64,000 nt of DNA, from contig NZ_CP021913.1 in the NCBI RefSeq assembly GCF_002814095.1, forward strand, positions 4,222,501-4,286,500, in the 5' to 3' direction. The notes beneath the pieces are model-generated. The model saw only the letters and a program-made list of their open reading frames with translations. It was not told the origin of the DNA and made no database searches. A program made the position numbers and the translations under genes. This document shows, in pieces, positions 1-9,596 of the stretch (position 1 is the stretch's first letter; each line of letters starts with the position of its first letter). Source of the stretch: Sagittula sp. P11 (GTDB taxonomy: Bacteria; Pseudomonadota; Alphaproteobacteria; Rhodobacterales; Rhodobacteraceae).

Positions 1-1356
1 CAATCCCACGTCCATCGCCAGCCGCACGGTCGCCGCGTTCATCGACTTGGCAAAGGCGGTGGCCATCTGCACGTCGCCATAGAACCGGCCGCCGAAGTTC
101 TCCGGCGCGTAGCCGTCGATGTCCACGGGCCGGTCGGAAATCACCGTGCCGGGGCTGTAGCCGTCGGCCAGCGCGGTCAGGTAGACGAAGGTCTTGAAGG
201 TCGACCCCGGCTGCCGCTGCGCCTGCGTCGCCCGGTTGAACTGGCTCACCTGGTAGTCCTTGCCGCCGACCAGCGCCGCGACGCTGCCATCGGGACGCAG
301 GGCGACCAGCGCCGCCTCCATCGGCAGGCCCGCAAGCCGGGTCTGCACCGCGCGCTCCGCCAGCCGCTGCAATTCGGGATCGAGCGTTGTGCGCAGCGCA
401 CCGGCACCGGAGAACCGCGCCGCCAGCTGTTCGCCCTGACGCGCCGCGATGTCCGCGAACCAGCCGCCATAGGGCTGCTCGCCGGAGGAGGGCGCCATCA
501 CCGTCAGTTCGGCCAGTGCCGCGTTGGCGGCGTTCTCGTCGATGCTGCCGCTCGCAACCATGGCGCGGATCACCACCTGGGCCCGGTCGCGCGCCGCCTC
601 CATGTCGTTGCGCGGGTTCACGATGGACGGCGCCTGGATCGACGCCGCCAGAAGCGCGCTTTCCGCAAGGCTCAGGTCGTCGATCGGCTTGCCGAAGTAC
701 ACCTGCGCGGCAGAGGGCATCCCGTAGGCGCCGCTGCCGAGGTACACCCGGTTGAGATACATCTCGAGGATCTCGTCCTTGGTGTGCGCCGATTCCAGTT
801 CGCGGGTCAGCAGCGCCTCGTGCAGCTTGCGCTTGTAGGTGCGTTCCGGCTCAAGGTAGCTGATCTTCACAAGCTGTTGCGAGATGGTGCTGCCGCCCTG
901 AACGATCTCTCCGGCGGCGGCGTTGGTCCAGAACGCCCGCCCGATGGAGCGGTAGTCGAGCCCGCCGTGATCGCGGAACCGCTGGTCCTCGATGGCGATG
1001 ACTGCGTTTTCCAGCGTGTCGGGGATGCGCTCGATGGTGGCGTAATCGGCGGGGCGCTCGCCGCGGGCAAACAGCGGCCCGCCGGTGGCGTCCTCCAGCC
1101 GCAGGGGCCGTTCGCGCCGCGCTTCGAGCGCGTCCAGATCGTCGAGGGAGGCAACCGCCACCGACACGCTGGCGGCGCCCAAGAGGGCCACGGTGCCCAG
1201 CGCAAGGGCCGTGCGCGTCTTCCAGCCGGTGCGGCCCAGCCTGCGCCCGACGCCCGACCCGAAGGTCCGCGCGCCGCCGAATAGCTGCTTGCCGTGGTGC
1301 CGGATGGCGTTGCGGGAGGTGGACGGACGGTCCTGTGACTTTTGCTCGCTGGTCAT
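1..1356 (-). CDS. Class A penicillin-binding protein (bifunctional transglycosylase/transpeptidase), C-terminus cut by window edge
   Basis: The frame is open from an ATG at 1356 down to base 1, giving the first 452 residues; the rest lies outside the window. An N-terminal basic region is followed by one membrane helix (about residues 48-68). The GT51 glycan polymerase follows, with EDQRFRDHGGLD (catalytic E123) and GGSTISQQLVK. The transpeptidase begins near residue 320 and has the SxxK box QPGSTFKTFVY (nucleophile S385). It would polymerise and cross-link peptidoglycan at the inner membrane. A second class A enzyme lies at 33883-36426, so this one may be a PBP1C/1F-like paralogue; the exact subclass cannot be set without the C-terminus. 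Confidence 0.9.
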   Translation of the reverse strand, partial: MTSEQKSQDRPSTSRNAIRHHGKQLFGGARTFGSGVGRRLGRTGWKTRTALALGTVALLGAASVSVAVASLDDLDALEARRERPLRLEDATGGPLFARGERPADYATIERIPDTLENAVIAIEDQRFRDHGGLDYRSIGRAFWTNAAAGEIVQGGSTISQQLVKISYLEPERTYKRKLHEALLTRELESAHTKDEILEMYLNRVYLGSGAYGMPSAAQVYFGKPIDDLSLAESALLAASIQAPSIVNPRNDMEAARDRAQVVIRAMVASGSIDENAANAALAELTVMAPSSGEQPYGGWFADIAARQGEQLAARFSGAGALRTTLDPELQRLAERAVQTRLAGLPMEAALVALRPDGSVAALVGGKDYQVSQFNRATQAQRQPGSTFKTFVYLTALADGYSPGTVISDRPVDIDGYAPENFGGRFYGDVQMATAFAKSMNAATVRLAMDVGL

Positions 1357-1482
1357 TCTGGTCTCTCCTGTCGAAAGACCAATGCCCGGAGCCCTCTACC
1401 GTTCCCGCCTGATACAAAAATTTGCCGCAAAGGCGCGGCCGGTGTGGCCGCGCTGCCGTTTACGGCATCTTGTCCGGTCAGG

Positions 1483-2037
1483 TCAGGGAATGATGCGCGT
1501 GTATTTCACGCCTTCCAGCGTCGCGCCGACCCGCAGGCCGGACTGGCCGAAGATCACCGCGATCACCGGCGCAAGCGACGTGGTCGTCTCGGCTGCCAGC
1601 GCCTCGCCCTTTTGCGGGGTGGCATAGGCAATACCGGCGCCCGCGGCGAAACCGCCGGAACGGCGGAAGGTCTGCAGCGCGTCGTCGGTCATGAAGAACA
1701 GGACATGGCTGTACTGCTGGACACCGATCTGAAGGCCGCCCGACGCCTTGACCATGTTGTAATAGTCGACCGTCGCGCCACCGATCCGCAGCGCGCCGTT
1801 GCCGCCGCCGCCGCCAAAGCCTAGACCCGCTTCCGTCACCAGCGGCATGACAAGCTGGCCCGCGGATTTCTCCGCCAGTTGCCGGGTCGCGGGGTAGTCG
1901 CCGTAAAGCTGTGCAAGCGTGGAGTCGACCCTCGCGTCGATGGTTGCCCCGCCGTTGCCGCCGACGCCGTTGGCGCAGGCGCCCAAAAGGCCCACGGCCC
2001 CAAGGCCGAGAAATACGTCGCGTCGCGTATGTGTCAT
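1483..2037 (-). CDS. SYLF (Ysc84/DUF500) domain lipoprotein with Tat-like signal
   Basis: This 184-residue protein starts MTHTRRDVFLGLGAVGLLGAC: a twin-arginine-like RRDVFLG followed by a lipobox LLGAC, so it is probably Tat-exported and lipidated at about C21. The mature part matches the SYLF lipid-binding family: a glycine-rich stretch near residues 73-80 and SGGLQIGVQQYSHVLFFM near residues 98-116. Family members bind phosphoinositides in eukaryotes, but the bacterial function is unknown. It stands alone between the penicillin-binding protein gene and hemB. Family assignment rests on recognised sequence pattern only. Confidence 0.8.
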   Translation of the reverse strand: MTHTRRDVFLGLGAVGLLGACANGVGGNGGATIDARVDSTLAQLYGDYPATRQLAEKSAGQLVMPLVTEAGLGFGGGGGNGALRIGGATVDYYNMVKASGGLQIGVQQYSHVLFFMTDDALQTFRRSGGFAAGAGIAYATPQKGEALAAETTTSLAPVIAVIFGQSGLRVGATLEGVKYTRIIP

Positions 2038-2300
2038 GGTGTGCTCTTTTCTGCCGATGCCTCGTTCGTCCGGCTGTGCCGCCGGTTGCGCCTTTTATAC
2101 GCGCGCGCGGGCGGCTTGTCACCTCAACTTGTGGTCGATGCGCGAAGACCCGCTATTGATGGGGGCAGGCGATGGGGAAACGGGCAGGGGCCGCCTTGCC
2201 CGGCGCAGGCCGGCGGACGCGGCGTCAGGCGCCGCCCCTCTGCAAGGCGTTGAAATCGTTGACGGGGCAGCGGCCGGGCGCCAATAGCGCCCAGCGCGCC

Positions 2301-3401
<1,101 letters not shown>

Positions 3402-4337
3402 TCAGGCCAGGGCGCCCTCGCGCACCTCAAGCGCCTCGGGCGTGCCGCGGCGGGCCAGGTAGTCCGGGCGCGGCGCGGGAGCGGCAAACGGCGCCACGGG
3501 CGCGTTCGACACGGCGTTGTAGACGAAGAACGCGTTGGAGCGCGGGCTGGGCGTGATGTTCCCGTTCGAGCCGTGCAGCGTGTTGCAGTCGAACAGGATC
3601 AGCGTGCCCGCCGGACCCTCCGCATCGTCGATCCCGCAAAGGCGCGCCATGTCGGCAAGGCTCTCCTGCGAGGGCGTGCCCACCTCCTGGCGTGCGAGCG
3701 AGGACTTGTGGTTGTCCTCGGGTGTCTCGCCCCGGCAGGACACGTAGGTCTTGTGCGACCCCGGCATCAGCATCAGTGCGCCGTTGTGCGCCACGTTGTC
3801 GGTCAGCAAGAGCGAGGCCGACAGCGCGCGCATCCGGGGCATCCCGTCCTCCGCGTGCCATGTCTCGAAGTCCGAGTGCCAGTAGAACTCCTTGCCGGTG
3901 AAGCCCGGCTTGTAGTTCAGGCGCGACTGGTGGATCGCCACCTCGTCGCCCAGGATGAAGCGGGCGATCCCCGCCAGCCGGGCGTCGCGGGAAAGCCTGT
4001 CCATCAGCGCGTCTTCCGCCTCCAGTTGAAAGACGGTGCGCACCGCGTCGCCGCCCGGTTCGGTGACGACGTGATCGGCATCGCTGCCCGCCAGCCGGGA
4101 CCGGATCTCTCCGGCGCGGGCGACCAGCGCCTTCACCTCGGCCGGGGTGAACAGGTCCTTCAGCACGAGATAGCCGTTCCTCTCGAAGAATGCGGCCTCC
4201 TCGCGGGTGATCGGCGCATCCGCCTCCCAGTCCTGCCAGAGCACCGGGTCCTCACGCTCCATCCAGCGCTCCCGCTCGGGGGCACGGGTGGGGTAGGCAT
4301 CGGCGCATGCGGGATCGGGCGCGTATTCCAGCGGCAT
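3402..4337 (-). CDS. ectD: Ectoine hydroxylase (Fe(II)/2-oxoglutarate dioxygenase)
   Basis: EctD converts ectoine to 5-hydroxyectoine, a compatible solute. The 311-residue protein contains the EctD signature FYWHSDFETWHAEDGMPRMR (residues 151-170), which holds the iron ligands H154 and D156; the distal histidine is H255 in CNTLHGSNGN. The segment around residues 131-150 (RLNYKPGF) also fits EctD rather than generic phytanoyl-CoA dioxygenases. AGGAGG precedes ATG 4337. No ectA, ectB, ectC or ask_ect is within the window, so this is an orphan copy here. The protein could be a close relative with another substrate, but the signature is very specific. Confidence 0.9.
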   Translation of the reverse strand: MPLEYAPDPACADAYPTRAPERERWMEREDPVLWQDWEADAPITREEAAFFERNGYLVLKDLFTPAEVKALVARAGEIRSRLAGSDADHVVTEPGGDAVRTVFQLEAEDALMDRLSRDARLAGIARFILGDEVAIHQSRLNYKPGFTGKEFYWHSDFETWHAEDGMPRMRALSASLLLTDNVAHNGALMLMPGSHKTYVSCRGETPEDNHKSSLARQEVGTPSQESLADMARLCGIDDAEGPAGTLILFDCNTLHGSNGNITPSPRSNAFFVYNAVSNAPVAPFAAPAPRPDYLARRGTPEALEVREGALA

Positions 4338-4550
4338 TGGTTCCTCCTGTGATTGGTTTTCGGCGACGGACGATCAAGCATCCGTCTGCTTCCTCAGCGC
4401 ACGGGACCCGCCCCGGGTTCCATCCTGTGTGCACCCGCCGCCGGGGAAGGAAGCCACGTCAACGCCGCCCGCGGGTCCCGACTGTTTGTCGCTGGGCATT
4501 TGCGCGGACGCGCGGTAGTAAGTCCGAAAAGCAGCAGGGAAAAGGCAGGC

Positions 4551-5078
4551 ATGGACTGGTACGGCACGGTGTTCGAAGTGATCGACATGCGGTCCTTCTC
4601 CAACCTCTGGTTCTGGATCGTCCTCGCCGTCCTGTGGTCCTCGACCAGCCACTGGGTGCTGGGCGTGCCCTTCGACATGGTCGCCCGCGCGCGCCGCAGC
4701 GGCGGGCAGGCAGAACAGGACCTCGAGGACCTGGTGCGCATCAACACCAACCGCTTTCTCTACATCGTCGACGAATCCGGTCTCTTCCTCTCGGCCCTGA
4801 CGTCGGCCTTCCTGTCGGGCGCCGCGATCCTCGGATTCTGGTACGGGGTGGAACTGGCGCAGGCGCTCTTCCTGCTGGGCTTCCCGATGACGCTGGTGGG
4901 GCTGCTGAGCGTCTATTCCGCGCGCCGCATCCGCGCGGGCGAGCAATCCGGAGAGCCGCTCTGGCGCCGCCTGCGGGTGCACCGGGTCATCACCCAGATG
5001 ATCGGGCTTGTGTCGATCTTCGTCACCGCGCTCTGGGGGATGTTCCAGAACCTCTCCATCGGCGTGCTCGGCGGCTGA
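4551..5078 (+). CDS. Conserved inner-membrane protein of unknown function
   Basis: From ATG 4551 (preceded by AGGGAAAAGG) this is a 175-residue protein with four hydrophobic segments, at about residues 17-37, 76-98, 100-118 and 148-168. It begins MDWYGTVFEVIDMRSFSNLW, a pattern I recognise from rhodobacteral proteins that carry the database label 'component of SufBCD complex'. Nothing in the sequence or neighbourhood (no suf genes) supports that role, so I leave function open. The frame is open further upstream, but the codons before 4551 look non-coding. It is divergent from ectD. Confidence 0.75.
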   Translation: MDWYGTVFEVIDMRSFSNLWFWIVLAVLWSSTSHWVLGVPFDMVARARRSGGQAEQDLEDLVRINTNRFLYIVDESGLFLSALTSAFLSGAAILGFWYGVELAQALFLLGFPMTLVGLLSVYSARRIRAGEQSGEPLWRRLRVHRVITQMIGLVSIFVTALWGMFQNLSIGVLGG

Positions 5079-5444
5079 GCGCCGGGCAGGGCGGCGCATA
5101 GCCCCGCCCTACGTCGGGCCGGTCCTTTGTGGGCAAGGGCGTGCGATGTCCTTCGCGGGGAGGGTTTCGGGACTCACCAGAAGAAAACCCTGCTTTCTGC
5201 CGATGCCGTCCCTCGCCGTCTTGCTGCCTGACAGGGTCGTCGCCCCGCGCCAAGCAAAATAGCCGTATCCCCCTTGCGGGGGCCCCTCGGCGATTTGGCT
5301 TGTCCCGGCGCGCCGCCCCCGTCGGGGCATCGACAGGCGAGGGACGGCTCCGGAAGAAAGCTGGCGGCGGTCGGGCCGGTGCGGGGGCGCGTGTGCCGGG
5401 CCCTTGCGCTGGATCGGTGACGGCGGGGGACGGAGAGGTCTTGC
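5079..5444. other. Intergenic region before mfd
   Basis: No convincing gene lies in these 366 bases. A GGGCGGCGC...GCCCCGCCCTACG inverted repeat at about 5089-5113 resembles the palindromes at 40696 and 40957. A small hairpin (CCCCC TTGC GGGGG) sits near 5269-5282. Short open frames here read as GC-rich noise without a ribosome binding site. Confidence 0.5.
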
Positions 5445-8400
5445 TTGACGGCGCCGCACGGTCGGGCCATCTGGGGCGGCATGGCTGGACAGGTGATCAT
5501 CGGCGGCGCCCCGGAGGGCTTTGACGCGCGGCTCGTGCTGGGCGAGGTGGCGAAGGCGGGCGGGCCGGTGGTGCACATCGCCCGCGACGACAAGCGGCTG
5601 GCGGCGATGCGCGATGCGCTGGCCTTCTTTGCCCCGGACATGCCTGTGGTGGTCTTCCCCGCCTGGGACTGCGTGCCCTACGACCGGGTGTCGCCCAATG
5701 CCGACATCTCGGCGGCACGCATGGCGACGCTGGCGGGGCTGGCGCACGGCATGCCGGACCGCTTTGTCCTGCTGACGACGCTGGGCGCGGCCATGCAGCG
5801 TCTGCCCGCCCGCGAGGTGCTGCGCGAGGCGGCCTTCACCGCCCGCGTGGGCGACCGTGTCGACGAGGAGGCCCTGCGCGCCTTCCTCGTGCGCATGGGG
5901 TTCAGCCAGGCACCCACGGTGACGGAGCCCGGCGATTACGCCATCCGCGGCGGCATCATCGACATCTACCCGCCGGGCGAGGGCGGGCCCGTGCGGCTCG
6001 ACTTCTTCGGCGACACGCTGGAGGGCGCGCGCCGCTTCGACGCGGCCTCCCAGCGGACGACGGAAAAGCTCGACGTGGTGGAACTGGCGCCGGTGTCCGA
6101 GGTGATCCTCGACGAGGCGGCGATCCTGCGCTTCCGCCAGAACTACCGGATCGAATTCGGCGCGGCAGGCACCGACGACCCGCTTTACGAGGCGGTGAGC
6201 GCCGGCCGCAAGCACGCCGGGATCGAGCACTGGCTGCCGTTCTTCCACGACCGGCTGGAAACGCTCTTCGACTACCTGCCGGGCGCGCCGGTGCTGATGG
6301 ACGACCAGCTGACGCCCGCGCGGCTGTCGCGCTGGGACAGCATCGCCGACCAGTACGAGACCCGCAAGCACGCGCTCTCGCAGAAGAAGACGCTGGGCAG
6401 CACGGTCTACAAGCCCGTCCCGCCGGACCTGCTCTACCTCGATGATGGCGCGTGGGAACAGGCGATCGGCGACCGCCGCCGCGTGCAGTTCCATCCGCTG
6501 CCGCAGGCCACCGGGCCGGGCGTGGTGGACGCGGGCGGGCGCATCGGGCGCAACTTCTCCCCCGAGCGCCAGCAGGAAAACATCAGCCTGTTCGCCGCCC
6601 TTGCCGACCACGTGAAGAAGAAGCTAGATCTGGGCCCTGTCGTCATCGCCTCGTGGTCCGAAGGGGCACGCGAACGCCTCACCGGCCTGATCGAGGACGA
6701 GGGCCTGGCCGAGGTCATCCCGATCTCCAACGCCACCCGCGTCGGCAAGCGCGGTCTGCACCTGGCGGTCTGGGCGCTCGACACCGGGTTCGAGGCCCCG
6801 TGGGAGGCCGCGGGCGACAAGGGGCGGATCACCGTCGTCTCGGAACAGGACGTGCTGGGCGACCGGCTGATCCGCAAGCCCGCGAAGCGCCGCAAGGCCG
6901 AGAACTTCCTGACCGAGCACCAGTCCCTGTCGCCGGGCGATCTGGTGGTGCACGTCGACCACGGCATCGGCCGCTACATGGGGATGGAGGTCATCACCGC
7001 CGCGGGCAGCCCGCACGAATGCCTGCTGCTGCAATACGCCGAGGACGCAAAGCTCTACCTGCCCGTCGAGAACATCGAGCTGCTGTCCAAGTACGGCCAC
7101 GACGAGGGTCTGCTCGACCGGCTGGGCGGCGGCGCGTGGCAGGCGAAGAAGGCCAAGCTCAAGGAACGCATCCGCGAGATGGCCGACCGGCTGATCCGGA
7201 TCGCCGCCGAACGCGCCCTGCGCAAGGCGCCCATGCTCGACCCGCCGCCGGGCGCCTACGAAAGTTTTGCCGCGCGTTTCCCGTACTCCGAAACCGACGA
7301 CCAGCTTGCCGCCATTGACGACGTGATGGCCGACCTCCAGTCCGGCCAGCCGATGGACCGGCTGATCTGCGGCGACGTGGGCTTCGGCAAGACCGAGGTC
7401 GCGATGCGCGCCGCCTTTGTCGCCGCCATGTCCGGCGTGCAGGTGGCGGTGATCGCGCCCACGACGCTGCTCGCCCGCCAGCACTACAAGTCCTTTGCCG
7501 AACGCTTCCGCGGCTTCCCGCTCGAGGTCGCGGCCCTGTCGCGCTTCGTCCCGGCCAAGCAGGCCGCCAAGACTCGCGAGGGCATCGCCAAGGGCACCGT
7601 GGACATCGCCATCGGCACCCATGCGCTTCTGGCCAAGAACATCCGCTTCCAGAACCTCGGCCTCTTGATCATCGACGAGGAGCAGCGCTTCGGCGTGCAG
7701 CACAAGGAACGGCTGAAACAGCTCCGCTCCGACATCCACGTGCTGACGCTCACCGCCACGCCGATCCCGCGGACGCTGCAGCTCTCGCTGACCGGGGTAC
7801 GCGACCTGTCGATCATCGGCACGCCGCCGGTCGACCGCCTGTCGATCCGCACCTATGTCTCGGAATTCGATCCCGTCACCGTGCGCGAGGCGCTCCTGCG
7901 CGAACACTACCGCGGCGGGCAGTCCTTCGTCGTCGTGCCGAAGATCACCGACCTGCCGGAGATCGAGGAATTCCTGAAGGAACAGGTCCCCGAATGCTCC
8001 TACGTGGTGGCGCACGGCCAGATGGCGGCGGGCGACCTCGACGAGCGGATGAACGCCTTCTACGACGGCAAGTACGACGTGCTGGTGGCCACCACCATCG
8101 TGGAATCCGGCCTCGACATCCCGACCGCCAACACCATGATCGTGCACCGCGCCGACATGTTCGGCCTCAGCCAGCTCTACCAGATCCGGGGCAGGGTGGG
8201 CCGGTCCAAGACCCGCGCCTACTGCTACCTGACGACGAAGCCGCGCGCAAAGCTGACCGCCACCGCCGAGAAACGCCTGCGCGTGCTGGGGGCCATCGAC
8301 ATGCTGGGCGCGGGCTTCAGCCTCGCCTCGCAGGACCTCGACATCCGCGGCGCGGGCAACCTCCTGGGCGAGGAACAGTCCGGCCAGATGCGCGACGTGG

Positions 8401-8960
8401 GCTACGAGTTGTACCAGTCCATGCTGGAGGAGGCGATCTCCAAGATCCGCTCCGGCGAGATGGAGGGCCTGACCGAGGAAGACGGCCAGTGGGCGCCGCA
8501 GATCAACCTCGGCGTGCCGGTGCTGATCCCCGAAGACTACGTGCCCGACCTCGACGTGCGGCTGGGCCTGTACCGCCGCCTGTCGTCCCTGACCACCAAG
8601 GTGGAGCTGGAAGGCTTTGCCGCCGAGCTGATCGACCGCTTCGGCAAGCTCCCGCGCGAGGTGAACACCCTTCTTCTGGTGGTGCGCATCAAGGCGATGT
8701 GCAAGCGCGCGGGCATCGCCAAGCTCGACGGCGGGCCGAAGGGCGCGACGATCCAGTTCCACAACGACAAGTTCGCCTCGCCCGAGGGGCTGGTGGCATT
8801 CATCAACGACCAGAAGGGGCTGGCGAAGATCAAGGACAACAAGATCGTCGTCCGCCGCGACTGGAAGAAGGACCGCGACAAGATCCAGGGCGCCTTCGCC
8901 ATTGCCCGCGATCTGGCCGAACACGCGGGCGTCCTGAAGAAGCGCGCCGAGAAGGCCTGA
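5445..8960 (+). CDS. mfd: Transcription-repair coupling factor
   Basis: Mfd removes RNA polymerase stalled at lesions and recruits UvrA. At 1171 residues it has the family's normal length. Visible parts in order: an N-terminal UvrB-like region, the RNA-polymerase interaction (CarD-like) region around residues 495-570 (LVVHVDHGIGRYMGME), the helicase Walker A GDVGFGKTEVAMRA near residue 645, the DEEQ box IIDEEQRFGVQHKER near 745, and a C-terminal TRCF domain. The start is uncertain: TTG 5445 has GGAGAGG at a good distance, whereas ATG 5481 lacks one, so I prefer TTG. It appears monocistronic. Confidence 0.97.
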   Translation: MTAPHGRAIWGGMAGQVIIGGAPEGFDARLVLGEVAKAGGPVVHIARDDKRLAAMRDALAFFAPDMPVVVFPAWDCVPYDRVSPNADISAARMATLAGLAHGMPDRFVLLTTLGAAMQRLPAREVLREAAFTARVGDRVDEEALRAFLVRMGFSQAPTVTEPGDYAIRGGIIDIYPPGEGGPVRLDFFGDTLEGARRFDAASQRTTEKLDVVELAPVSEVILDEAAILRFRQNYRIEFGAAGTDDPLYEAVSAGRKHAGIEHWLPFFHDRLETLFDYLPGAPVLMDDQLTPARLSRWDSIADQYETRKHALSQKKTLGSTVYKPVPPDLLYLDDGAWEQAIGDRRRVQFHPLPQATGPGVVDAGGRIGRNFSPERQQENISLFAALADHVKKKLDLGPVVIASWSEGARERLTGLIEDEGLAEVIPISNATRVGKRGLHLAVWALDTGFEAPWEAAGDKGRITVVSEQDVLGDRLIRKPAKRRKAENFLTEHQSLSPGDLVVHVDHGIGRYMGMEVITAAGSPHECLLLQYAEDAKLYLPVENIELLSKYGHDEGLLDRLGGGAWQAKKAKLKERIREMADRLIRIAAERALRKAPMLDPPPGAYESFAARFPYSETDDQLAAIDDVMADLQSGQPMDRLICGDVGFGKTEVAMRAAFVAAMSGVQVAVIAPTTLLARQHYKSFAERFRGFPLEVAALSRFVPAKQAAKTREGIAKGTVDIAIGTHALLAKNIRFQNLGLLIIDEEQRFGVQHKERLKQLRSDIHVLTLTATPIPRTLQLSLTGVRDLSIIGTPPVDRLSIRTYVSEFDPVTVREALLREHYRGGQSFVVVPKITDLPEIEEFLKEQVPECSYVVAHGQMAAGDLDERMNAFYDGKYDVLVATTIVESGLDIPTANTMIVHRADMFGLSQLYQIRGRVGRSKTRAYCYLTTKPRAKLTATAEKRLRVLGAIDMLGAGFSLASQDLDIRGAGNLLGEEQSGQMRDVGYELYQSMLEEAISKIRSGEMEGLTEEDGQWAPQINLGVPVLIPEDYVPDLDVRLGLYRRLSSLTTKVELEGFAAELIDRFGKLPREVNTLLLVVRIKAMCKRAGIAKLDGGPKGATIQFHNDKFASPEGLVAFINDQKGLAKIKDNKIVVRRDWKKDRDKIQGAFAIARDLAEHAGVLKKRAEKA

Positions 8961-9064
8961 CTCCGGTCATGCGCCTGTCGGTCTGCGACCGCGTGCCGCC
9001 GGGCAAACCGCGTGGTGCGGCGGCGTTTCCTGTTTGGCGGGCGGGACCGCTCCGTTAACGTGTA

Positions 9065-9079
9065 TGAACGAAACGTTAA
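9065..9079 (+). promoter_or_regulatory. Candidate CtrA-type box
   Basis: TGAA-CGAAACG-TTAA matches TTAA-N7-TTAA with one mismatch and lies 13 bases ahead of ATG 9092. The seven-base spacer CGAAACG is the same as in the box at 57611. Binding is inferred from the motif only. Confidence 0.35.
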
Positions 9080-9091
9080 CGGGTGTTCACC

Positions 9092-9346
9092 ATGCGAGTT
9101 CTCACGGTTCTTCTTCTCATCGCCACCACGTCCTCCGCCACGGCGGAACCGCTCACGGCCGCCGACCTGCGGTCGCGGCTGGCGCCTTACCAGACCGCGC
9201 AGGCCTACGACTGCCGGGACGTGAGCTGCAAGCAACTGCGTTCCTGTGAGGAGGCCTGCTTCAAGCTGATCCAGTGCGGACAGTCGAAGCGGGACGGCGA
9301 TCACGACGGCATCCCCTGCGAAAACCTCTGCCGCTCCCGCTGCTGA
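9092..9346 (+). CDS. Small secreted excalibur-type cysteine-rich protein
   Basis: This 84-residue protein starts at ATG 9092; a GTG nine bases upstream is possible. It has a signal peptide (MRVLTVLLLIATTSSATA) and a mature part with seven cysteines ending in DGDHDGIPCENLC. That end is the DxDxDGxxCE pattern of excalibur calcium-binding domains, often found behind secreted nucleases, but no nuclease domain is present. It is probably periplasmic or extracellular and disulfide-rich. It stands alone, with a CtrA-like box in front and a repeat-containing convergent interval behind. Confidence 0.75.
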   Translation: MRVLTVLLLIATTSSATAEPLTAADLRSRLAPYQTAQAYDCRDVSCKQLRSCEEACFKLIQCGQSKRDGDHDGIPCENLCRSRC

Positions 9347-9470
9347 GGTTTTTCCTGCCTTTCGGCCCGGCGTTCACGCGGTCGTGATGACCGCTGGTGC
9401 GGAAATCCTGCGTCGCACCGGAAAACGGTCTGGCTGACCCCGAATGGGGCGCCCCGGGGCCGGGGCGATG

Positions 9471-9508
9471 GTTAACAACCGGCCGGTTCAGGGGGCCGAA
9501 CCGGCCGG
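9471..9508 (+). repeat. 38-nt dispersed repeat, copy A
   Basis: This 38-base unit begins GTTAACAACC and contains an 11-bp hairpin (9479-9489 with 9498-9508, loop of eight). The reverse complement of 36593-36630 matches it at 36 of 38 positions. Both copies lie between converging gene ends. Confidence 0.85.
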
Positions 9509-9532
9509 GACTCACCTTTCCAAAACGTAAAC

Positions 9533-9558
9533 GGCGCGCGGTTAACAGGCCGCGCGCC
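9533..9558 (-). terminator. Hairpin downstream of the methyl-transfer operon
   Basis: GGCGCGCGG pairs with CCGCGCGCC around an eight-base loop that contains GTTAAC. On the minus strand it is followed by GTTTACGTTTTGG. It is a plausible terminator for the operon ending at 9597. Confidence 0.6.
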
Positions 9559-9596
9559 GCATGTCTTGACTTGGTTTGGGGCCGGTGCGCGGGCGC

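Noticed and set aside
4551-5078. Role as a SufBCD component
   Set aside because: This label is familiar for the family, but no suf gene is nearby and the sequence is simply a four-helix membrane protein.
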